A DNA stretch of 64,000 bases, taken from positions 682,001 to 746,000 of the forward strand of contig NZ_JASVDS010000001.1 of the NCBI RefSeq assembly GCF_030285365.1, written 5' to 3'. Below the pieces are notes generated by a model, which was not told where the DNA came from, made no database searches, and was given only the letters and a program-made list of their open reading frames with translations. Positions within the stretch are counted from its first letter, which is position 1, and the number at the start of each line of letters is the position of its first letter. Shown piece by piece: positions 28,872-38,759 of the stretch. Origin of the DNA: Roseateles subflavus. GTDB lineage: Bacteria; Pseudomonadota; Gammaproteobacteria; Burkholderiales; Burkholderiaceae_C. The position numbers were made by a program, and so were the translations under genes.

Positions 28872-29048
28872 TCCCCGCATACCCTGTCCCCTGAATTCGC
28901 TCCACAATCGCGCCGCCTGCCAGTGACCTTCATCATGGCTGCACCGCGCGCCTGCTCCCAGGCCGACCGGTGACAGCGGGCCTGGCGGCATCGAGGCTGG
29001 CGACCGCGTCCCGTGCGTCGCCATTGTTTTCAGGAGCGAGGGAATTTC

Positions 29049-31085
29049 ATGGATGGCGTGTTGAACCGGATGGCTGCCGCATGGCGGCCGGGTGTGAGAG
29101 CAGGTGTGGCGGCAGGTGTGGCGGCGATCGTGCTGAGCGCTTGTGGTGGCGGTGGCGGCGGATCGAGCCCCTCGCCCACCCCCACCCCGACGCCCACGCC
29201 CACACCCACGCCGACCCCAACCCCCACGCCCACGCCCTGCACGAACGGCACCGTCACGCTGGTGGCCTCCGGCGTGCCGCAGGCGGGTCACAACGTCGAG
29301 GTGCAGGCCCAGGCCTGCGGCTTCACGCTCGGTGATCCGCAATGGACGCAGACGCAAGGAGCGCCGCTGCCCCTGCTGTCCCCGCGATCGGCGGCACTGA
29401 GCCTCGAGCCGGCGGCCGGCAACTACGCCTTCACCTTCAGCTACCTGGACGCCCGCGGCCAGCGCCAGACGCAGGACCTGCAGATGCAGGTGGCCGGCGC
29501 CACGGGGCAGGCCCTGGTCGTGCGCGGCGACGCCTCGCTGTGGACCGGCGACGGCGCCTCGCTGCGCGCCTGGCTGCCGGGCCTGTCCGCCGCCGACGCG
29601 GCCGCGGCCACCTACAGCTGGACCCAGACCGAGGGCCCGGCTGCCGTGGGCCTGCAGGGCGCCGGCACGCCGCGCATCCTGTTCAAGGGACCGCTCGTGG
29701 GCACCGACACGGCGCTGCAGTTCCGTGTCGACGTGAAGCTCGCCAACGGCACGTCGCTGAGCCAGGGCTTCCGCGTGCTCGTGCAGCCGCTGCCCGGCAC
29801 GACGGGCCAGCCGCTGTTCGACGCCGGCAACGCCAGCTCGCGCGTCTATCCCTACCTGCGCAGCAGCCCGCACGCCAGCGCCCTGGCGGACTGCATCTAC
29901 GGCCCGACCGTGGACCGCGCCCGCCTGTGCAGCCTCGGCCGCCTGCCCATGCTCGGCTCGGAGACGGGCGGCGCCACGCCCACCGTCGAGCAGGTGATGG
30001 CCCGCGTGCTCGTCAGCCATGACTGGATGGCCGAGGTCTTCGAGCGCTACCTGCGCGAACAGGACCCGCATGGCGACTTCCGCAACCTGCTGAAGGCGAC
30101 GACCGCCGTCGTCATCGGCGCCCGCGTGCGGCCGGCCTTCTTCTGGGTCGCGACCGGCGCCATCTACCTGGATGCCAGCTATCTGTGGCTCACGCCCGAG
30201 CAGCGCGACACGGTCAGCGAGACGCCGGACCCGCGCGCCGACTTCGGCGGCGACCTGGGCTACACCATGCTGTGGCGCTACGTGAAGGACAAGGACTACG
30301 CCGGCGGCAGCTACCCGGTGACCGAGCGCAAGAGCCGTGAGCTTTCCGCGCTGCATGCCCGCCTGGGCAGCCTGCTGTATCACGAGCTGACCCATGCCGG
30401 CGACGCCACGCCGCCGCGCCTGCACGCCGTGCTCAACCCGAACCTGCGTGTCTACGAGGTCGATGCCGGCGTCACCGCCTCGAAGGACCTGGCCGCGCGC
30501 CTGCCGCTGCAATCGAGCGAGATGGTGGGCCTGGGCAAGGTGCAGTTCTTCGGCAAGGCCTCGACGGCCACGCAGCGTGCCTACACCCCGCAGGACATCG
30601 TGGGCTTCTTCGCGCCGGACCGCGCGACGGACGAGTACAACTACTCGCTGCCCGACGGCGCCGACGTCGGCCGCGAGGACGCCGCCATGCTGGCCGAGGA
30701 GGCCATGATGCAGCTGCGATTCGGCATCCAGCGCGACGTGGCCGTGGTGCCCGCGCTGACGTCCAGCAGCACCAGCTCGAACATCCTGCTCAGCTGGGGC
30801 CAGCGCGGTCGTGTCGGCGACAGCCGGATCAAGCCGCGCGTGGCGCTGGTGATGTCGCAGGTGATGCCCTGGGTGCCGGCGGGCGAGCTGGACAAGCTGG
30901 CCGCCCCGCAGTCGCTGGCGGCAGGCAAGAGCTGGCTGGCCAACCTCGACCCGGCGGCGTCGGCCGTGCCCTCGGTGCTGCAGCGCCAGCAGGCCGATGA
31001 GGCCCTGCGCGAGTCCGCCGGCCGCCAGCGGGATCGCCGCCGCGCCGCCCAGCTGTCCCAGGTTTTCGGGCAGGCGGCCCGCTGA
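29049..31085 (+). CDS. Lipoprotein with (PT)n tether and HELTH metallopeptidase-like motif
   Basis: 678 residues. A lipobox (AIVLSACGGG; Cys about residue 33) is followed by a Gly tract and about a dozen Pro-Thr pairs, a flexible tether. Next are Ig/PKD-like beta modules (about 70-260) and an alpha-helical part with LLYHELTHAGD (about residue 440), an HExxH zinc motif, with no obvious further ligands. The C-terminus is rich in Arg. It would sit on the outer face of the outer membrane or in the periplasm and might be a metallopeptidase, but I do not recognise the family. ATG 29049 follows GAGGGAATTTC; the frame opens upstream at 29013. The opposite strand has a large shadow frame (27459-31121). 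Confidence 0.7.
   Translation: MDGVLNRMAAAWRPGVRAGVAAGVAAIVLSACGGGGGGSSPSPTPTPTPTPTPTPTPTPTPTPCTNGTVTLVASGVPQAGHNVEVQAQACGFTLGDPQWTQTQGAPLPLLSPRSAALSLEPAAGNYAFTFSYLDARGQRQTQDLQMQVAGATGQALVVRGDASLWTGDGASLRAWLPGLSAADAAAATYSWTQTEGPAAVGLQGAGTPRILFKGPLVGTDTALQFRVDVKLANGTSLSQGFRVLVQPLPGTTGQPLFDAGNASSRVYPYLRSSPHASALADCIYGPTVDRARLCSLGRLPMLGSETGGATPTVEQVMARVLVSHDWMAEVFERYLREQDPHGDFRNLLKATTAVVIGARVRPAFFWVATGAIYLDASYLWLTPEQRDTVSETPDPRADFGGDLGYTMLWRYVKDKDYAGGSYPVTERKSRELSALHARLGSLLYHELTHAGDATPPRLHAVLNPNLRVYEVDAGVTASKDLAARLPLQSSEMVGLGKVQFFGKASTATQRAYTPQDIVGFFAPDRATDEYNYSLPDGADVGREDAAMLAEEAMMQLRFGIQRDVAVVPALTSSSTSSNILLSWGQRGRVGDSRIKPRVALVMSQVMPWVPAGELDKLAAPQSLAAGKSWLANLDPAASAVPSVLQRQQADEALRESAGRQRDRRRAAQLSQVFGQAAR
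29179..29246 (+). repeat. CCCAC(G/C)CC simple repeat encoding the Pro-Thr tether
   Basis: A run of about a dozen variable CCCACN units in frame encodes (PT)n just after the lipobox of the lipoprotein. It is a low-complexity coding repeat that may vary in length between strains, not a CRISPR array. Confidence 0.8.
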
Positions 31086-31126
31086 TCCGGCACTGACTGA
31101 GGCCAGGCGACCACATCGCATGCGGC

Positions 31127-31993
31127 ATGATCGAGGGCATGTCCTTCCCGTGCCCGTCCATCGCCCGTCCCGCCGGTGAGCCGCCCGCCCCTGGCGTCGT
31201 GCCCGGAGGGCGCGGGGCCGTCCGGCGCCGTTGGCCGCCGGGTCTGGGGTCAGGTCTTGTCACGCTCCTGGCCCTCAGCGCCCCAGGGGCTCCGGCGGCC
31301 CAGGCCGCTGCCCCGCCCGGTGCGTCGCCGGTGGCGCCGCTGGTGTTCCTGGTCGACGACAGCGCCGAGATGCCCAGCGCCCGCATGGAGCGGGGGCAGC
31401 TCGTCGACGGCATCAACCATGACCTCGGTGTGCAGCTGGCCCAGCGGCTCGGGCGGGATGTCCGCTTCCTGATGCTGCCGCGCCGCCGGGTGGCGGCCGC
31501 ATTGAGCTCGGGGGAGGCGGACCTGCTCTGCGACTATCTTCCCGAATGGCTGCCGGGTCCTTTCGCCTGGAGCCGGGGCTTCCTGCCCAATGCCATCTGG
31601 GTGGTCACGCGCCAGAGCCGCCCGGCGCCGGCCTCCGTGCAGGCGCTGGCCGGCCAGCCGCTCGGCACGGTCGGGGGCTATGCCTATCCCGAGCTGGAGC
31701 GGACCCTCGGCCCGCAGCTCGTGCGCGACAACGCCCCCAACAGCGCCGCCAGCCTGCGCAAGCTGACCCTGGGGCGCGTCGACCATCTCGTGCTGACCCA
31801 GCGCTATCTGCAGTACCAGCAGCGCGTCGGTGCGTTCAGCACGCCGTTGCACCCGCCCCTGCAGGTGGGCAGCTACCTTGCTCAGTGCGCGTTGTCGCCT
31901 CGCAGCAGCGTGGCGCTGCCGGCGCTCAACCAGGCCCTGGGCGATCTGATCAGCGACGGCAGCCTGGAGCGGCTGCTCCAGCGCTACCGGTGA
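31127..31993 (+). CDS. Periplasmic solute-binding protein, SBP family 3-like
   Basis: 288 residues with a long N-terminal leader and a signal helix (LGSGLVTLLALSAPGAPAAQAA, about 40-62). The mature domain has the extracellular solute-binding type 3 look: VFLVDDSAEMPSARMERGQLVDGINHDLGVQLAQRLGRDVRF, then AALSSGEADLLCDYLPEWL, GRVDHLVLTQ. It may be a free-standing ligand sensor or transporter part; no permease gene is adjacent. Converges with the receptor gene. The start could be ATG 31127 or the following ATG at 31139. Confidence 0.7.
   Translation: MIEGMSFPCPSIARPAGEPPAPGVVPGGRGAVRRRWPPGLGSGLVTLLALSAPGAPAAQAAAPPGASPVAPLVFLVDDSAEMPSARMERGQLVDGINHDLGVQLAQRLGRDVRFLMLPRRRVAAALSSGEADLLCDYLPEWLPGPFAWSRGFLPNAIWVVTRQSRPAPASVQALAGQPLGTVGGYAYPELERTLGPQLVRDNAPNSAASLRKLTLGRVDHLVLTQRYLQYQQRVGAFSTPLHPPLQVGSYLAQCALSPRSSVALPALNQALGDLISDGSLERLLQRYR
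31250..31259 (+). repeat. TCAGGTCTTG motif copy 3
   Basis: Plus-strand copy in the leader of the solute-binding protein, in GGGGTCAGGTCTTGTCAC context. Confidence 0.5.
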
Positions 31994-32005
31994 GCCGCCT
32001 GGTTC

Positions 32006-34738
32006 TTACTTGAAGCGGTACTGCAGGCTGGCGTAGACGAAGCGGCCGCGCGGGTCGGTGTAGCTCGGGTCATAGCCGGACAGGAAGAACCAGGCCTGCT
32101 GCGAGTACGGCGGCGCCTGGTCGAGCAGGTTCTTGATGCCCGCGCGCAGCGTCAGGTTGGGGGTGGCGTTCCAGGCGCCGGTCAGGTCCCACAGCGAGTA
32201 GGCCTTCACCTGCCGGTCGGCCTTGCCCTCGATGGTCTGGTCCGTGTAGCCCGAGAGGTAGCTGTTGGACAGCGTGGCGCTCCAGTCGCCCCGTTCCCAG
32301 TCCGCGCTGACCGTGTGCCGCCAGCGCTGCACCACGCCGTCGTTGATGAAGTGGCCGAGGTTGCTGAAGAAGGGATCGTCCTTGCCAGGCTGTTGCTGGG
32401 AACGCAGGGTCAGCGTGCCGTTGAGGTGCAGCCCGAAGGTGCCCACGCTGCTCTTGAGCCCGCCGATCGACGCGCTGAAGTCCAGGCCGGAGAGCTTCTG
32501 GCGGCCGCGGTTCTCCTTGCGCAGGTCGATGTGGTCGATCTCGTTGTCGTCGTTGCGATGGACCAGGCTGGCGTACTTGTCCAGGTGGGCAAGGATCACG
32601 TCCACGCCCACGGTGCCGATCAGGTCGCGCTTCTCGATGTTCCAGTAGTCCACGCTGAGCATGAGGTCGCGCCGGGGCTCGAACACGGCACCGAAGCTGA
32701 ACTGGCGGGACTTCTCCGGCTTGAGGTCGGCGTTGCTGTAGGCCAGCGTGGTCCAGGTGTCGGAGCAGTCCGTGACGGTGTTGCTGGGGTCCGCGGCCAT
32801 GCAGACCGGGTCGACCAGGGTGGCGGCCGTGCCCTCCGTGACGGGGCGGTAGAGGTCCGTCAGGCTGGGCGCGCGGAAGCCCGATCCCATCGAGGCGCGC
32901 AGCAGCACGGTCTTGTCCGGCGTGTACTTGATGCCCAGCTTGGGGCTCACGGCGCTGCCGGTGCGCTGGTAGTGCTCCCGGCGCACGGCGGCCTGCAGCT
33001 CGATCTCCGGCGTCACGGGCGCGCTCAGCTCGGCGTACAGCCCGCTCACGCGGCGCGAGCGGCCGAAGTCGGCATCAGGGCCCTGGGAGGTCTCCCCCAG
33101 GATCAGGTTCTGGGCCAGCGCCTCGGACTGGTGGTAGTCCTGGCGCTCGCGGCGCAGTTCGCCCCCGAAGGCCAGGGCCAGATCCCCGCCCGCGAGCTTG
33201 GCCAGGGCGCTGGAGGCCTTGAAGTCGAGACTGCTCATGGTGCCGGTGGCGCGGCGCACCTCGCCACGGATCTGGGCCTTCTCGTAGAGGGCCAGGCCGT
33301 CGGCGCCCGAAGGGCCGAAGGCGTTGAGCGTGCCGGCGGCAAAGCCGTCGAGGATCGTCTGCTTGTTGAGATAGCCCTGGTGGTCGCGGTCGGACACCTT
33401 GTTGCGGCTGTGGTTCAGCGCGAACTCGTAGTCCCAGCCCTTGAAGACGCCGCTCATGCCGGCCACGTAGCGCTGGCCGCTGGAGACCAGCTCGCTGGTG
33501 CGCAGGCCGGCCTCGGTCAGGCGCGTGCGCACGGTGATGATGCGGTCCTCGTCGTCGGCGTCCAGCGCGGCCAGGCTGGTCTTGGAGAGGGCGCTGACCT
33601 TGGACACGTCCATGTCGGCATCCACGCGGTTGGGCGTGCCGGAGTACAGCGTGCGCGAGCGGCTCAGGGCCGCCTCGGCGAAGAACTGGTGCCCCTGGCC
33701 CAGGTCCAGGACGCCGCGCGCAAAGAGGCTGCTCTTGCTCGACTTGGGGTAGAGCTCGATGTCCCGCATGTAGTCGTAGGTGCAGCCGTCGACGCCGCCG
33801 ATGCCGTCCGGCAGGTACAGCGTGGCCGGTGCGTTGCAGCCCGTGGCGGCCGCCGGGTTGATCGTCTTCGTTCTGATGACGGTCTTGCCGTTGGTCGAGA
33901 ACTTGTCGGCGATCAGCAGGTTGCGCTGGCTGCTGCTCAGGATCATGTTGCCCGGGAAGCCGGCGCTGGAGAGCAGGTCCGGCAGGTTCTTGGGGATCTC
34001 CAGGTCGTTGATGAACTGGCGCTGGCTGGCGTTCAGCGGTGTGGTCTTCTGCAGGTCCACCACCGCGAACACGTTGAAGCCGTCGCGCGCCAGGTCGCCG
34101 AAGCCGCCGGCGATCGAGGCCGTGCGCTTGCCTCCGCCGCCTTCGCTGGTGTTGCCGGCGCTGGCGTTGAGCTCGAGACCCTCGTAGTCCTTGCGGGTGA
34201 TGAAGTTGATGACGCCGCCGATGGCGTCGCTGCCGTAGAGCGCCGAGGCGCCGTCCAGCAGGATCTCCACACGCTGGATGGCGGCCGCCGGGATGTTGTT
34301 GAGGTCCACCCCCGCCGCGTCGCCCGGCGAGGCGAAGTTGGCCATGCGCCGGCCGTTGAGCAGCACCAGCGTCGAGGACACGCCGATGCCGCGCAGGTTC
34401 GCGCCGTTCATGCCCTGCTGATCGCGGAAAGCGCCGAAGGCGATGCTGCCGCCGTCGGTCAGGTTGCTGGCGCTGGCGCTGAGCCTCGCCACGATCTCCG
34501 CCGCCGTCGTGAGGCCCTGCTTCTGGATGTCCTGGCGCGTCATCACCTGCACCGGCAGCGCCGTCTCGGATTCGAGCCGCTTGATGGCCGAGCCGGTGAT
34601 CTCCACCTTCTGCAGCTGCGCGTCGACCACGGGCGCCTGCGCCCAGGCCGGCGCGCTGGCCAGGCACAGCAGCACGGCCTGCGCCGTGGCGCGCGGGGTG
34701 AATCGGACGGTGGAACGGGGCGTGCGGATCTGGCTCAT
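32006..34738 (-). CDS. TonB-dependent outer-membrane receptor, large type
   Basis: 910 residues. Signal peptide (TAQAVLLCLASAPAWAQ), TonB box near KVEITGSAIKRL, and plug with LPVQVMTRQDIQKQGLTTAAEIVARLSASASNL and ILLDGASALYGSDAIGGVINFITRKDYEG, then a long barrel ending FVYASLQYRFK. It belongs to the family common in Xanthomonas, Caulobacter and Burkholderiales for peptide or sugar uptake rather than the siderophore type: no Fur-like site was seen and its neighbours are peptidases. Direct function is unknown. ATG 34738. Confidence 0.9.
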   Translation of the reverse strand: MSQIRTPRSTVRFTPRATAQAVLLCLASAPAWAQAPVVDAQLQKVEITGSAIKRLESETALPVQVMTRQDIQKQGLTTAAEIVARLSASASNLTDGGSIAFGAFRDQQGMNGANLRGIGVSSTLVLLNGRRMANFASPGDAAGVDLNNIPAAAIQRVEILLDGASALYGSDAIGGVINFITRKDYEGLELNASAGNTSEGGGGKRTASIAGGFGDLARDGFNVFAVVDLQKTTPLNASQRQFINDLEIPKNLPDLLSSAGFPGNMILSSSQRNLLIADKFSTNGKTVIRTKTINPAAATGCNAPATLYLPDGIGGVDGCTYDYMRDIELYPKSSKSSLFARGVLDLGQGHQFFAEAALSRSRTLYSGTPNRVDADMDVSKVSALSKTSLAALDADDEDRIITVRTRLTEAGLRTSELVSSGQRYVAGMSGVFKGWDYEFALNHSRNKVSDRDHQGYLNKQTILDGFAAGTLNAFGPSGADGLALYEKAQIRGEVRRATGTMSSLDFKASSALAKLAGGDLALAFGGELRRERQDYHQSEALAQNLILGETSQGPDADFGRSRRVSGLYAELSAPVTPEIELQAAVRREHYQRTGSAVSPKLGIKYTPDKTVLLRASMGSGFRAPSLTDLYRPVTEGTAATLVDPVCMAADPSNTVTDCSDTWTTLAYSNADLKPEKSRQFSFGAVFEPRRDLMLSVDYWNIEKRDLIGTVGVDVILAHLDKYASLVHRNDDNEIDHIDLRKENRGRQKLSGLDFSASIGGLKSSVGTFGLHLNGTLTLRSQQQPGKDDPFFSNLGHFINDGVVQRWRHTVSADWERGDWSATLSNSYLSGYTDQTIEGKADRQVKAYSLWDLTGAWNATPNLTLRAGIKNLLDQAPPYSQQAWFFLSGYDPSYTDPRGRFVYASLQYRFK

Positions 34739-34792
34739 GGGACTCCCTGGGGACGAAGGGCGCCTTCGCGAAAGACGGGGCTTGTGCGAGGG

Positions 34793-34802
34793 TCAGGTCT
34801 TG
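34793..34802 (+). repeat. TCAGGTCTTG motif copy 4
   Basis: Intergenic copy upstream of the large TonB receptor, in GAGGGTCAGGTCTTGCCCAC context. Confidence 0.5.
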
Positions 34803-35000
34803 CCCACGTCGAGGTGGGCGGTCTGCGGCATGATGGCACCGTGATGACCGATGCGTGAATCCGTGCGGGCAGCATTTGTGCATCGCACACAACGCCTGTC
34901 CCCCGTCTGTGGTGTGGGCTGTGCGACTTGCGAACGGATGGCCCACGCGGGGCCCGCATACTGACATCCTGCTGTTCCGATGCCCTGACACGCTTCCGCC

Positions 35001-36464
35001 ATGACTGCCTCGAAGAAGACCTCACTGCCCGTCCTGTCCGCGATCCTGGCCCTGCTGATGGCGGCCACCGCGCCTGCCGTGCAGGCCGCGGGCAGCGACA
35101 AGAAGACGCCCTCCACGCCGGCGAGCAGCACGCCGCCGCCGGCCAGCGGCATCTGGACGATCATTCCGGGCCTGGGGCGCGCCAACCCGCCCAAGCCCGC
35201 GGCCCCGCCGCCGGCGGCCAGCGCACCGCAGCCGGGCAGCGAGCTGGCGATCAAGGGCTATGCCATTCCCATCGGGGGCGCGCTGAAGTCGGACAACGAG
35301 GAGGTGTGGGGCCGCATCGTGCAGCTGGCTGGCGGCAAGGGCTCGCGCTTCGTCGTCTTCGGCACGGCCTCGGAGGACCCCGAGGCCAGCGCCAAGCAGG
35401 CCGTGGAGCTGCTGCAGCGCCGCGGTGCCGTCGCCGAGGCCCTCCCCGTGGCGCCCAAGTTCAGCTGGGTGGATCTCAACAAGGTCGTGCGCGACCCGGC
35501 GCTGATCGCCAAGGTCAAGGCGTCCAAGGGTGTGTTCTTCACGGGTGGCTCGCAGGAGCGCATCGTTGATGTGCTGATGCCCGGCGGCAACGTGACGCCC
35601 ATGCTGGAGGCCATCTGGGAGGTCTACCGCAAGGGCGGCGTGGTGGCCGGCACCTCCGCCGGCGCGGCCATCATGAGCTCGGTGATGTTCCGTGACGCGC
35701 CCAGCGTCATCAACATCATGAAAGGCAAGTGGGTCGAGGGCAAGCAGGTGGACCGCGGCCTCGGCTTCGTGGGGCCGGACCTGTTCGTGGACCAGCACTT
35801 CCTCAAGCGCGGCCGCTTCGGCCGCATGATCCCGCTGATGATGGCCAAGGGCTACAAGCTGGGCCTGGGCGTCGAGGAGAACAGCGCCGCGGTCATTCGC
35901 GGGGACGAGATCGAGATCATCGGCGGCCGCGGCGCCATGATCGTGGACCTCAGCGAGGTCAAGACCGATCCCACGCTGGGCGCCTTCAACGTCACCAACG
36001 CCCGCCTGACCTACCTGGACCACGGGGACCGCTTCAACACGCGCACCCGCATCACCACGCCCACGCCCGTCAAGCTGCGCGGGCAGAAGCTGGACCCCTA
36101 CGCGTCCGACTACAAGCCCTACTACACCGACGATCTCTTCCACCTCGACATGCTGGGCGACCAGACCATTGCCAACGCCATGGCCTACCTGATCGACAGC
36201 AACAAGCCCGAGGTCCGCGGCCTGGCCTTCGACGTGATCCCCAAGCCGGGCGATCCGCTGGCCGAGCTCGGTTTCCTGTTCCGCCTCTACAAGGGCAAGG
36301 GCAGCGTGGGCTGGAGCACGGACGAGCTGGGCCCCGAGGACTACACCGTGCTCGGCCTGTACCTGGACATCACGCCGGTGCACATGCCGCATCCGCTGTA
36401 CGGGACCTGGAATGGCGCCAACCGGGCCAACGTCCAGCCGGAGCAGCTGCCGACGAACCAGTGA
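35001..36464 (+). CDS. Secreted cyanophycinase, peptidase S51 family
   Basis: Serine exopeptidase that splits cyanophycin (multi-L-arginyl-poly-L-aspartate) to beta-Asp-Arg dipeptides. 487 residues, longer than the intracellular CphB type; an N-terminal signal peptide (VLSAILALLMAATAPAVQAAG) plus a Pro-rich linker points to an exported CphE-like form. The nucleophile lies in GTSAGAAIMSS (Ser219), His in LFVDQHFLKRGRFGR and the Glu/Asn region in GLGVEENSAAVI. A start at ATG 35001 fits. Divergent from the TonB receptor with about 260 bases between. The context of peptidases and a receptor suggests use of external or released polymer. Confidence 0.9.
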   Translation: MTASKKTSLPVLSAILALLMAATAPAVQAAGSDKKTPSTPASSTPPPASGIWTIIPGLGRANPPKPAAPPPAASAPQPGSELAIKGYAIPIGGALKSDNEEVWGRIVQLAGGKGSRFVVFGTASEDPEASAKQAVELLQRRGAVAEALPVAPKFSWVDLNKVVRDPALIAKVKASKGVFFTGGSQERIVDVLMPGGNVTPMLEAIWEVYRKGGVVAGTSAGAAIMSSVMFRDAPSVINIMKGKWVEGKQVDRGLGFVGPDLFVDQHFLKRGRFGRMIPLMMAKGYKLGLGVEENSAAVIRGDEIEIIGGRGAMIVDLSEVKTDPTLGAFNVTNARLTYLDHGDRFNTRTRITTPTPVKLRGQKLDPYASDYKPYYTDDLFHLDMLGDQTIANAMAYLIDSNKPEVRGLAFDVIPKPGDPLAELGFLFRLYKGKGSVGWSTDELGPEDYTVLGLYLDITPVHMPHPLYGTWNGANRANVQPEQLPTNQ

Positions 36465-36571
36465 GCCGGGCGGGCTTGGGGGCCCGCAAACCGTCACTCG
36501 TCGCCTGAGGCTGGCGGCGGCGGCGCGTCCGGGCGCACACTCGGCAGCTTCGCTGCTGACCGAGACCGACC

Positions 36572-38647
36572 ATGCGCAAGACCTGCCCCTCCTTCCTCAG
36601 CTCCTCGCTGGCCGCCGCCCTCGGGCTGGCCGGCCTGTTCAGCCTCGCCGGCCCCGCGCGGGCGGACGAAGGGATGTGGACCTTCGACAACGCGCCGCTG
36701 CAGCTCATCCAGCAGCGCTACGGCCTGACCCTCAGCCCCGCCTGGCTGGAGCATGTGCGCAAGTCGGCGGTGCGCTTCGGCGCCTCGGCGAGCTTCGTCT
36801 CCAAGGACGGCCTGCTGCTGACCAACCACCACGTGGCGCGCAGCTGCATCGCCCGCCTCTCCACCGCCGAGCGTGACCTGATTGCCAACGGCTTCGTCGC
36901 CGCGACCCGCGAGCAGGAGCTGCAGTGCCCGGGCGCCGATGCCCGCGTGCTGATGTCCTGGGAGGACGTCACCGCCACCGTCACCGCCGCCGCCCGGCCC
37001 GGCATGAGCGACGCCGAGGCTGCCGCCGCCCGCAAGGCCGCCATCGCCAAGCTGGAATCGGACTGCAAGAGCAGCACCGGCATGAAGTGCGACGTGGTCA
37101 CGCTCTACAGCGGGGCGCTGTACCACCTCTACCGCTACAAGGAATGGCAGGACGTGCGCCTCGTGGTGGCGCCCGAGGGCCACGCCTCCGACTTCGGCGG
37201 CGACCCGGACAACTTCAACTTCCCCCGCTTCGCCCTCGACTTCTCGCTGCTGCGCGTCTACGAGAACGGCAAGCCGGTGCAGCCCGAGCACTACCTCAAG
37301 CTGGCCTCGCAGGCGCCGCGCGAGGGCGACCCGGTCTTCGTGATCGGCCACCCCGGCAACACCGACCGCCTGAACACCGTCGCTCAGCTGGAGGCCAAGC
37401 GCGACGCGCTGCTGCCGCTGGCCATCGCCGGTGCGAAGGCGCAGCTCAAGACGCTGGCGGCCTATGGCGCGCAATCCCCGGAGAGCGCCCGCCGCGCCCA
37501 CGCGCTGGTGGCTGGCATCGAGAACACGCTCAAGGCCAACACCGGCCAGCTCAAGTCCCTGCAGGACCCCGCCAACTTCGAGCGCAAGCGCCAGGAGGAG
37601 GCGCAGTTCCGCGCGGGCTATGCCAAGCTGGGCCGCCAGGACCAGCCCTGGGCGCAGGTCGAGGCGGCCACGCGCCGCCAGGTCGAGCTGGCCCGCGAGG
37701 CCGCCTACGCCAACGCCGGCTTCAACACGCTGCTCGGGACGGCCATGACGCTGGTCGAGATCGCCCGCGAGCGCGCCTTGCCCGAGGGCGAGCGCATGCG
37801 CGGCTATTCGGCCAATGGCCTGGCCGCCGCCGAGCGCCGCGTGCGCGCCGACGTGCCCACCTACAAGGACCTGGAGCTGGCCCGCTACACGCTGCAGCTG
37901 GCGCGCGCGCAGCAGGCGCTGGGCATCGACCATCCCTTCGTGAAGGCCTCGGTGGGCCCGCAGACGCCCGGCGCCGCCGCCCAGGCGCTGATCGACGGCA
38001 CGCGCCTCGACCAGCTCGCCGAGCGCGTGCGTCTGCTGGAAGGCGGCGCGGCGGCCATCGACGCCTCGACCGACCCCGCCATCGTGCTGGCCCGCCAGCT
38101 CTACCCGCTGCAGCGCGAGCAGTCGCGCCGCATGGAGCGCGAGGTGGACGAGCCCCTCAAGCGCGCCGCCGAGCTGCTGGGCCGGGCCCGCTTCGAGCTG
38201 ATGGGCCAGAGCGTGTCGCCGGACGCCACGGGCACGCTGCGCTTCAGCTACGGCCGCCTGGCCGGCTATGAGAGCGACGGCTACCGCCTGCCCTACAAGA
38301 CCGTGTTCGGCGGCCTCTTCGCCCGCGCCGACGCCTTCGACAACGTGCCGCCCTTCAAGGTGGCGCCCAAGGTGGCCGCCGCCCGGAACCAGCTCGACAT
38401 GAGCGTGCCCATGAACTTCGTCTCCACCAACGACATCATCGGCGGCAACTCCGGCTCGCCGATCGTCAACAAGGACGGCGAGCTCGTGGGCCTGATCTTC
38501 GACGGCAACCTCGACAGCCTGGGCGGCCGCTTCCTCTACGACGAGCGCCTGAACCGCGCCACGTCCGTGGATGTGCGCGCCATCCTCCAGGCGCTGGAGA
38601 AGGTCTACGGCGCGCCGCACGTGGCGAAGGAACTGCGCGGGCAGTGA
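36572..38647 (+). CDS. S46 family dipeptidyl-peptidase (DPP7/DPP11-like)
   Basis: A periplasmic or secreted chymotrypsin-like peptidase that removes dipeptides from N-termini. 691 residues, signal peptide MRKTCPSFLSSSLAAALGLAGLFSLAGPARA. Catalytic motifs: SASFVSKDGLLLTNHHVA (His86/87), the Asp region in DPDNFNFPRFALD and Ser627 in GGNSGSPIVNKDGELVGLIFDGN. The DGN followed by LDSLGG, lacking the Arg typical of DPP11, points to the non-acidic DPP7-type preference; that is inference. A long helical insertion in the middle is as in the family. Follows cyanophycinase by 107 bases and would help to use peptides. Confidence 0.92.
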   Translation: MRKTCPSFLSSSLAAALGLAGLFSLAGPARADEGMWTFDNAPLQLIQQRYGLTLSPAWLEHVRKSAVRFGASASFVSKDGLLLTNHHVARSCIARLSTAERDLIANGFVAATREQELQCPGADARVLMSWEDVTATVTAAARPGMSDAEAAAARKAAIAKLESDCKSSTGMKCDVVTLYSGALYHLYRYKEWQDVRLVVAPEGHASDFGGDPDNFNFPRFALDFSLLRVYENGKPVQPEHYLKLASQAPREGDPVFVIGHPGNTDRLNTVAQLEAKRDALLPLAIAGAKAQLKTLAAYGAQSPESARRAHALVAGIENTLKANTGQLKSLQDPANFERKRQEEAQFRAGYAKLGRQDQPWAQVEAATRRQVELAREAAYANAGFNTLLGTAMTLVEIARERALPEGERMRGYSANGLAAAERRVRADVPTYKDLELARYTLQLARAQQALGIDHPFVKASVGPQTPGAAAQALIDGTRLDQLAERVRLLEGGAAAIDASTDPAIVLARQLYPLQREQSRRMEREVDEPLKRAAELLGRARFELMGQSVSPDATGTLRFSYGRLAGYESDGYRLPYKTVFGGLFARADAFDNVPPFKVAPKVAAARNQLDMSVPMNFVSTNDIIGGNSGSPIVNKDGELVGLIFDGNLDSLGGRFLYDERLNRATSVDVRAILQALEKVYGAPHVAKELRGQ

Positions 38648-38759
38648 GCCTCCCCCGGCCCCGCCCGCTGCGCTGACCCCGGCTCGCGCCATCGCGCTCC
38701 AGGCGCTGGCGGGCGGCGTGAGCGCAGCGGCGGGCCCTGCCCGCTCGCCGCTGCCGGCG

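Noticed and set aside
29179..29246. CCCACG-type repeat as CRISPR or microsatellite element
   Set aside because: In-frame Pro-Thr tether of a lipoprotein.
32315..34858. Plus-strand 847-codon frame opposite the TonB receptor
   Set aside because: Shadow of the receptor codons.
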